Of a stretch of 64,000 bases of DNA, positions 1-9,300 are shown piece after piece. The DNA is from Pseudomonas izuensis (GTDB lineage: Bacteria > Pseudomonadota > Gammaproteobacteria > Pseudomonadales > Pseudomonadaceae). The DNA lies in the NCBI RefSeq assembly GCF_009861505.1, contig NZ_WTFT01000035.1, positions 1 through 64,000 of the forward strand, in the 5' to 3' direction. Position numbers and translations under genes: made by a program. Below the pieces are notes generated by a model. The model was not told the DNA's origin. It saw only the letters and a list, made by a program, of their open reading frames with translations, and made no database searches. Position 1 is the stretch's first letter; each line of letters starts with the position of its first letter.

Positions 1-9
1 GGCTCTTCC

Positions 10-80
10 AAGTGACTCGCCGTAAGGGCGAAACCCTAAGTGGCCGTTACCGCAGGAATGGATATGTACACCATCAAAAA
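10..80 (+). repeat. Dispersed intergenic repeat, copy A
   Basis: This stretch contains the core CGCCGTAAGGGCG followed by GGCCGTTACCGCAG and GGATATGTACACCATC. The same order of words recurs at 57357-57425 on the plus strand and, inverted, at 56557-56617. The window starts inside the element, so its 5' part is not visible. It may belong to one of the long intergenic repeat families of P. fluorescens genomes, but the family name cannot be assigned from sequence alone. Confidence 0.7.
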
Positions 81-101
81 ATATGTCGTCTGACACAAAG
101 T

Positions 102-126
102 CTTCGCGAGCAGGCTCGCTCCTACA
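102..126. repeat. REP half-site
   Basis: The words CGCGAGCAGGCTCGCTCCTACA form the core palindrome seen in the other REP elements of this window. Only one half is present, with no inverted partner nearby. Confidence 0.7.
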
Positions 127-244
127 TTTGTACTGGGTACATTTGCGAAAGCCAGGTCAGCTTGACCCGGCCCGCTTCCGCGCCCGCATGGGATGATGCC
201 ACGCAAGCTGCAAACCGAGTCCGAACGAACGGCCAGGCTTTTAT

Positions 245-274
245 AAAAAAAGGGAGGGCATCCAGTGCCCTCCC
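245..274 (-). terminator. Rho-independent terminator of the giant peroxidase gene
   Basis: A perfect 9-bp stem (GGGAGGGCA / TGCCCTCCC, loop TCCAG) occupies 252-274. On the minus strand it is followed by a run of seven T (245-251). It lies 40 bases downstream of the minus-strand stop codon at 315 and is a textbook intrinsic terminator for that gene. Confidence 0.9.
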
Positions 275-314
275 CCCTCTGTTTACGCTCCCTGCGACAT
301 GACTGATCAGGACC

Positions 315-3300
315 TCAAGTAGCCAGAATGAAGTCCGTGGCAGTGACGGTTGTAGCATCGGCCACACCTACCAGGCGGATGGAGTCAGCGCCTCCGAAGC
401 TGACCAGGGTATCCGCCCCGACATCAGCAATGGTGACGCTGCCGGCAAAGGTCGCCGCCGTGATGTTGAACGCGGAAATATCGAGCCGATCCTGGCCTCC
501 CGCCGCGTTGGCATCGAAGCCGATGATCCGATCGGTCCCGAAACCCGCTGCGAACAGGAAGACATCGTTGCCATTGCTGGCATCCATGATGTCGTTGCCG
601 GCACCGCCAGTGACCGTATCGTTGCCCGTACCGCCATCGATCTGGTCGTTGCCGATGCCACCCAGCAATGTGTCGTTACCGACACCACCGAGCAGCGTGT
701 CGTTGCCATCGCCACCCTGGAGCAGATCGTTACCGATACCCCCATCCAGGCTGTCATCCCCCAGCCCGCCGAGCAGCGTGTCGTCGCCTACCCCACCATT
801 CAACGTATCATTCCCGTCACCGCCGTCGAGGCTGTCATCGCCAGTGCCGCCGTTCAGGGTATCGATGCCAATGCCACCGAACAGTTGGTCGTTACCGGCG
901 TCACCATTGAGCGTGTCATTACCGCCGTTGCCGGTGAGGATGTCATCGCCGTTGTCACCACTGAGGTTGTCATTGCCTGCCCCGCCGGTGATGACGTTGT
1001 TCACCAGGTTGCCATTGCCAATGAAGTTGCCAACGCCTGTGAAGGTCAGATTCTCGACATTGGCAGCCAGCGTGTAGTTGGCCAGCGCCGTCTGCGCAGT
1101 ATCCGTACCGCCACCCGCCACCTCGACCAACACGTCCGCGGCCGCATCGACGATGTAGGTGTCGTTACCGGCGCCCCCTACCAACCGGTCAGCACCCGCA
1201 CCGCCATTGAGGACGTCGTTGCCGACCCCGCCGGTGATGGTGTTGGCCAGCGCGTTACCGGTACCGGTGAAGTTACCCGCACCGGTATAGGTCAGGTTCT
1301 CGACGTTGGCAGCGAGCAGGTAGCTGGCCAGACTGGTTTGCACCAGATCGGTACCGCCACCCACCGCCTCGGTGACGGTGTCACCGACGTTGTCGACCAC
1401 AAAGGTGTCGTTGCCGGCACCGCCATTCATGACATCCGCGCCCAGCCCACCATTGAGGATGTCGTTGCCGTCCCCGCCATTGAGGACGTCGTTACCGACC
1501 CCGCCGGTGAGGGTGTTGGCCAGCGCGTTACCGGTACCGGTGAAGTTACCGGCGCCGATATAGGTCAGGTTCTCGAGATTCGCACCCAGTGTGTAGCTGG
1601 CCAGCGCCGTCTGCACGGTATCCGTACCGCCACCTGCCCCCTCGACCACCACGTCCGCGGCGGTATCGACGACGTAGGTGTCGTTGCCGACTCCCCCCAC
1701 CAACTGGTCAGCCCCCGCACCGCCATCGAGGACGTCGTTACCGACCCCGCCGGTGATCGTGTTGGCCAGCGCATTACCGGTACCGGTGAAGCTACCCGCA
1801 CCGGTATAGGTCAGGTTCTCGACGTTGGCAGCAAGCAGGTAGCTGGCCAGACTGGTTTGCACCAGATCGGTACCGCCACCCACCGCCTCGGTCACGGTGT
1901 CACCAACGTTGTCGACCACAAAGGTGTCGTTGCCGGCACCGCCATTCATGACATCCGCGCCCAGCCCACCGTTGAGGGTGTCATTGCCGTCCCCGCCATT
2001 GAGAACGTCGTTACCGCTCCCGCCGGTGATGATGTTGTCCAGCGCATTACCGGTACCGGTGAAGTTAGCCGCTCCGGTATAGGTCAGGTTCTCGACGTTG
2101 GCACCCAGCACGTAGCTGGTCAGACTGGTTTGCACCAGATCGGTACCGCCACCCACCGCCTCCGTCACGGTGTCACCGACGTTGTCGACCACATAGGTGT
2201 CGTTACCGGCACCGCCATTCATGGCATCCGCGCCGAGCCCGCCGTTGAGGGTGTCGTTGCCGCCCCCGCCAGTGAGGACGTCGTTACCGCTCCCGCCGGT
2301 GAGGATGTTGTCCAGCGCATTACCGGTACCGGTGAAGCTGGCCGCACCGGTATAGGTCAGGTTCTCGACGTTGGCACCGAGCACATAGCTGGTCAGACTG
2401 GTTTGCACCAGATCGGTACCGCCACCCACCGCCTCGATCACGGTGTCACCGACGTTGTCGACCACAAAGGTGTCATTGCCGGCACCGCCATTCATGGTAT
2501 CCGCGCCGGTCCCACCGTTGAGGGTGTCGTTGCCGTCCTCGCCATTGAGGACGTCGTTGTCGTCCCCGCCGTTGAGAATGTCATTGCCGGTGCCGCCCAA
2601 CAGCTGGTCAATACCGCCCAGGCCATTGAGCGTATCGTTCCCGCCCAGACCACTCAGCACATCGTTACCCGCGCCGCCCGTCAGGGTGTTCGGGCCACCG
2701 TCACCCGTCAGCACCACGCCAGGCGGTAGCACAACCGCCGCCGTTGCCGCAGAGGTCACCGACTCCAGCGTGCCGAAGCCATCGGTGTAGCGCACGATCA
2801 CCCGCAGTTGCAGATTGTTCTGCGCCGACCCAGGGGTGAAGGTCGCAGCGGTCGCACCGTTGATGTCGGTGAAGGAAGTGCCGATACCTTGCTGCCATTG
2901 GAAGCTGAAGGTGCCCAGCCCATCCACATCGGCAATCCCGGCCGTCAGCGCGGTCAGCACCTGTCCTTGTTCCGGTGTCGTATCGCTGATCAGCAAAGCG
3001 CCTGTCGGTGCATCGTTGACGTTGGCCACCGGATCCGAAGGGTCGGATGCAATGCTTTCGGCCACACCGAAGTTATCCACGTAACTGACCACCACACGCA
3101 CCTGGTTGCCGACCTGAGCCTGCCCCAGTGTGAAGGTGCTGCCGGTGGCGCCCGGGATGTTGACGAAGCTGACCCCGTTGGTCGCCTGCCACTGGTAGGT
3201 GAACTGCGGATTGCTGAGGCCATCGGCATCGACGATGCTCGATGTGTTAGCGGTCAACACTTGGTTCTGCGCCAAAAGCCCGGTGACGGTCGGCCCTGCG

Positions 3301-6300
3301 GTCGGTGCGCTGTTCCCCGCCGAGTCGACGATCTCCAGCGTGCCCTTGGCATCCTGATACACCGCCCGGACGCGGATGTTCAGACCTGCCACATCGTCCG
3401 CCACCCGGTAGGTGGTGCCGATCGCCCGCGATACCTCGCCGGCGGCGACAAAGGTGATGTCTTCGAAAACACCCGAGCCAGGAATGTTTTCGACCTGCCA
3501 GTAGTAAGCCACCCCACCGGTCACCGCGCCGGTCGGATTGGCCCCACTCACGTTGTCCGCGTCGAATACCGCCTGATCGCTGACGCGCAGCAGCTGGCCG
3601 GCGACAGGCGTTTCGTCACGCGCACCGGTGGCATCATCGAGGATCGCCAGATGCCCCGATGGGCCGGCGTTTTGGGCGGTGCCCACGCCGGACGACTGCG
3701 CAACGTCGGCGAACTGCAGACGCTCGATGCCCGTCAGGCGATCAACACCATCACGCCCCGCCACCAGGTCGGTCACGATGACGGTGTTGCCCTCGACCAC
3801 GACGCTGTATTCCGACGCATTACCGGAGAACAGTGCGGTGTCGTATTTGTCTTCGCCGGTCAGAATCTCCCGCACGATGACCAGTTGGCCTGGGTTGTAG
3901 GTGCCGTTGAGCATGAAGGGCACCATCGGCTCCATGCTGTCGAACGAGGCGATTTCCGGGCCGGTGCCATCGGCGTTCGCCCGTACGCTGATGCGTACGT
4001 TCAGCCACTTGTCACCGTCGATGATGTCGTCACCACCGCGGCCTTCGATAAGGTCGCTGCCGCTGCCACCGAGGATGATGTTGCCGCCGTCGTAGAACGT
4101 CGCTCCGGCGGGCAGCAGATTCGCCAGGCCGTTGATCAGGCTGATGTTGGTCAGCACACTGCCGGTTGCCCCCGCGGTGGGTAGCGATGTCGCATCTTCG
4201 TTATCACCGCGCAGGAAATCACCGTGCCTGGAACCCGACAGGCCTTCCATGATGTCGAAACGCACCAGTGCCGAGGCACCCGAACCCGGTACCGGCGGTA
4301 CATCGAAAAAGCGATCGCTGTAATCGATGGTCACGCCCTGGGTGAGGTCCTTGAAGGTCGCCCAGTCATAGCCGGAGCCGCCGATATAGCGGTCACCGAA
4401 GCCGAGACTGCCGACCATGATGTCGTCGCCGCCTTCGCCGTTGAACTTATCGTTCTCGTTGCCGCCGATGAAGACATCGTTGCCGATCACCGGGTCGTTG
4501 CCGAGCGGGTCGAAGTTGTCGCCAGGCGCACCGTCCGAGGTGCCCTTCTCGATCCAGTCGTCGCCTTCGTTACCCATGTCCTGCTCGTTGGCCTTGCTAC
4601 CCAGGATGAAGTCGTTGCCCTGGCCACCAATGGCTTCGGAGGCGTCCTCACCGGTCACGATGAAGTCGTTGCCGAACCCGCCAATGATCAGGTTGATGCC
4701 GTTGCCTCCGTGCAGCACGTCGTTGCCGTCGCCCCCCTGGATGTTATCGTCGCCGCCCATGTCAGTGATGATGTCGTCGCCGGCGCCACCACGCAGTTGG
4801 TCGTTGCCGTTACCCCCTTCGATGCGATCGTTGCCGGCATCGCCCCAGACCGTGTCATCGCCACCACCAGAGACGAGGATGTCTTTGCCGTTGGTGCCGC
4901 CCATCACGATGTGCTCATCACCCGAGTACCGGATGTAGTTGGTGTCCGGCCCCACCGTCAGCGGGTTGTCGCGGAACACCACCTGATGATGGTTATCGTC
5001 CAGCGGATCGGCGTTGCCCACGCCATCGTTGTACTGCTTGCTCTGGTCCACTTCCAGATAGAACGTCGGGTCCGAGAACACCAGGCCTGGCAAGTGCGTG
5101 GCCGAGGTGTTGGCCATGATCAGCTTGGCGAACGAGTTGCTTTCAAGTTCGGCATTCATCGACAGGCCAGAGGTACGTTCCAGGTAATAGAAGCGGTCGC
5201 CGTCCTGGAGTTTTTCCAGCTGGTTCTCGAACACGAAGTTGAAGGTCGTGCCGAGCATGCCGCCAAACGGCGTTTTCTCTTCCGCCAGGCCGCCGATCCA
5301 GAGATCGATGGCATCGACACCCGTGATCGTCACACCCTTCAGGTCGTCGGCAGTCCCCAGCACCCCGTCTTTACCGGCCCGCGTTACGTTGGCCCATTCA
5401 GCACTGCCGTTGAGGAAGTCCAGGCGGTCCGCCGGCGCACCCGTGCCACCGAACACGAGCAACATGGCTGCATCGCGCTTGGCTTCCATCGTGGTCGCCG
5501 CGAGGATCGACTGATGCGTGCCATAGGCCGCAATGAAGTTGATCAACGACTCCGGATGCTTGAGGTGCTGCACCAGGTCAACCCAGCTGGTGTACGGCTT
5601 GAGTTGGGAATCACCGGTTTGGCTGTAGATGTCGCGGCGGATCGCATTGAGCGAGGGAATGCCCACGTCGCGGCCACGGGCGATGTTGAGCGCCGGCAGG
5701 TCGAGCGGCAGGCCCAGCAGGTTATTACGCAGCGCCTCGGTGACGAACTCATCGATTTCGTTACCGGCTTGCCGTGTCACCCCACGAATGATTGCACTGG
5801 TCGCATCCTCTGGCGTCAGCCCACTGGCGGCATACGCCAACGGGTTGAGGAACGCCGCAATCAAGCCGATTTGCTGATTGGGATTAGCGCTGTTCGGATC
5901 GCCCACCACGTTGAAATGGGTGTCGAAACGATCAACGGTCTCGGTCAGCATCGAGTGGCCAAACCGGTACACGGTGTGGGCAAACTCGGCGACGATCGAG
6001 GCATCGAGGTCGACGTCATAGACCTGGGTCGGTGCGAAGAACAGGTCGACCCTTGGCTGGATGGTCCGCGCAAACTCCTCGAACACCAGGTGCTGATACT
6101 GCATCTCGGTGCCGAACTTGGCCGCCTGGAACAAGCGCTCGCCATTCCACACCAGCGCATCGATCTCTGCCTGGTTGACGGGCAACGCGCTCACCGGATT
6201 GAGCAGCCACTCGTTGAGGAAGGCCACGTCATGCGAATCGAGCACGGTGTCCTTGGTCTGTGCGACCAGCCGATTGTGCTCGGCGTGGAAGATCGCATGT

Positions 6301-9300
6301 ACCGCCGTCAGGCCGATGTTCTCGTTGACCCGTCCGTCACCCGCGATGTAGTGCGCATCCAGCAACTCGTTGTCGTAGGTCAGGTTGGCCCCGGTCTGCG
6401 GATTGAACGGCTGTGCGTTGCCGACATCGTGATCGGCGTCAGGCGCGAGCACGCCACCGCTGAACACCGGTACGGCATTGTTGTTGATGTCGACGAGGAA
6501 CTGGTGACCGGTGCGCACCGCATTGGCCAGGCTGATCGGGGCAAGCGGATTGCCTTCGACCAGGGTGTCATCCGCCGTGCCGGCGAGACCGTCAAGCCCC
6601 TTCATCACGACCATCGGGAAGCCGTGCGGCCCCTTGATGAAGTTGCCGTATGCGTCGGTCGCCAACAGTGGCGCGTTATCGACATCGGCATCGGTAAGGT
6701 GAATGCCCAGGACGTCGTTGGCCTGCGCCTTGACCACCTTCCAGGTTGCCATGCCACCGATCTCGGTGTCGTCGCCGGTGCCGTACTTGCCATCGGCGCC
6801 CAGGTCACGGTTGGTGATCAGCTTGCCGGTCGCGATGGGGCCGTGGTCAGTCAGCTGATAACCGCGCAGGAACACCTGGTGCGAGGGGTGCGAGCTGTAG
6901 GTCTGGTTCTGATCCACGAACGGCGTGGTGCTGTTGGTATGCTCATGGATGTCGTCGGCCGTGCCGAGCACACCGTCCGCCCCTGGCAGGTTGGTCGCGC
7001 GGGTCAGCACCATGAAGTTGGTGTGGCCGCCCGGCACATACAGCGGATCATCCGGTTGCAGCGGGATATAGACAGTGCCTGAACCGCCCTTGGTGACCAG
7101 GTCCAGACCATGGTCGAAGAACTGCCCGAAGAAGGTCATCCAGGCGTTGAATGGTGCGGACAATCCCGCATCCGCCGTGGTGTTCTCGAACAGGTACACA
7201 TCGTGGTCGTCGGCAGTACCGAACTGACCATCCAGGCCGGGGCTGGCGACTATCCGTACGCCATCCTTGAGCACGTCGTCGTTACCCGAACCCACCACGC
7301 CGAAGTCGAGATGACCGTTCGCACCCGGATCGTACGCCGTGGCATAGGCCGCCGGGTTGTGCGAGGTCTGGTCGACGATCAGATTACTGATGGTGCGCGG
7401 TTGCGAGTCAAACACAGCACCGCTGTTCTGCGCATAGGACGACCCCGGGATGGCCGGCGAGCCGGGGCCGAAGAAGCCGGCAGGCGCACCTTCCGCCGGA
7501 TTGAACACCGGATCACCCAAGCGCGGGAAGGTGTTGTCGGCGGCACCATACTCAGTGTGGTTGTTGCCGTTGAGGTTCATCAGGTTGTTGTTCGACCCGT
7601 CGACCGCACGCAGGCCCAGCGGCGCGCGGATGTTCGGGATCAGCGAGAGGATGTCCTGTCCGGCCGCGTCCGCCTCGGCAATCTTGATCTGGTCGAGGAT
7701 GAAGTTGAGGTCGGAGCGGACCATGTGCAGGCCTTCGCCACCCGCCGTGGCATCGACTACAGGTACCGGCGCCGTTGGCACGACCGGTGCGCCGGGAGCC
7801 ACCACGGCCGTCGGCTGCGAGAACACCACTTCAGTGGTGCCATGGCCATCCTGGTAGATCGCCTTGACCCGCAACGACAAACCGGCGAGGTCAGGAGAGA
7901 CCTTGAATCGGGTGCCGTCGGCACTCTGGAACGCCAGGTCACCGGCGGGCAACAGGATGATGTCCTCGAACACACCACTGCCTGGATTGGCCTCGAACTG
8001 CCAGTAGTAGGACACCGAGGAATTGTTGATCGAGCCCAGTGGATTGCCCGCCGCGATGTTGTTGGCATCGGTCACCCCGGCCACGCTGACGATCAGCGTG
8101 TCGCCCACCGTGATCGCTCCGCCGTTTCCATCGGTGATGGTCGGACTGCCCACCGGTTCTGCGTTGAGCCCCGGCACCAGCACTTTCTGGGAATCGGCGA
8201 ACTGCAGGCGTTCGATATGCAGCAGGGTATCGGTACCGTCGCGAGCCGCGACGGTATCGGCCACCGTCCAGACGTCGTCCGACAGATCGGCCGTGCCACG
8301 GGTGTCCTGGGTCACCACATACTCGGACTGACGCCCGGAGAAAATCGCGGTGTCGAAGGCGTTCCCGCCCGTCGAGGTACCGGGCAGGATTTCCCGCACG
8401 GCCTTGAGCTGACCCGGGTTATAGGTGCGGTCCAGCATGAACGGAATCATGTCGACCATGCTGTCGAAGCTGGCGATCTCGGGGCCGGTATGGTTGACAT
8501 CACCCGGGGCATACACCGCAATTCTGACGTTGATCCATTTGTCGCCGTCGATCAGATCATCGCCACCGCGGCCCTCAATCAGGTCACTGCCATTGCCACC
8601 GAGGATGATGTTACCGGTGGCAAAGCCGGTGGTCGGCAGACCGGCATCGGCCAGAAACTGCTGCAGTCCATGGATCAATGCCACATTGGTCAGCGCACTG
8701 CCCGTGGCACCACCGTGGTTGACGATAGTGACAGCGTCAACATCGTCGCCTTTGAGCACATCGCCGTATTTCGAACCGGACAAACCTTCGACCTCGGCAA
8801 AGCGGTCGAGGATCGAGGCCGGCGAGGCGCCGACCGGATTGAACACCCCGGCGTTCTGGTTTGGCGCGTTGCCGTGTGGCTGTGCCAGCGCGGCCAGGCT
8901 CAGGTCAACGGTCACGCCGACCTTGTCATTTTTGTAGGTCACCCAGTCGAAACCGGACATGCCGTCCATCTTGTCCTGGGCATCGCTGCCGACAAAGATG
9001 TCATCGCCGCCCTCGCCGATCATTTCGTCGAAGCCGCCGCCACCGACAAAGATGTCGTTGCCGATCACATCGTCAAGGAGCAACGGCGAGGCGTTGTCGC
9101 CAGGCGCACCGTCCTGGGTGCCCTTCTCGATCCAGTCATCGCCTTCGTTGCCGGTCGGTGGCAGGTTGGTCTTGGCACCGAGGATGAAGTCGTCGCCCTG
9201 GCCGCCGAAGGTGGTAGTGATGTCTTCGGTGGTGACGATGAAGTCCTGGCCGTCGCCGCCCAGGATCAGGTTGCCTGCCACCCCCATGCTCCCGGCGATG

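Noticed and set aside
1015..2630. Regular direct repeats considered as a CRISPR array
   Set aside because: The repeats are in frame, encode RTX/ENLTYTG protein units, have no unique spacers of equal length and no cas genes are near.
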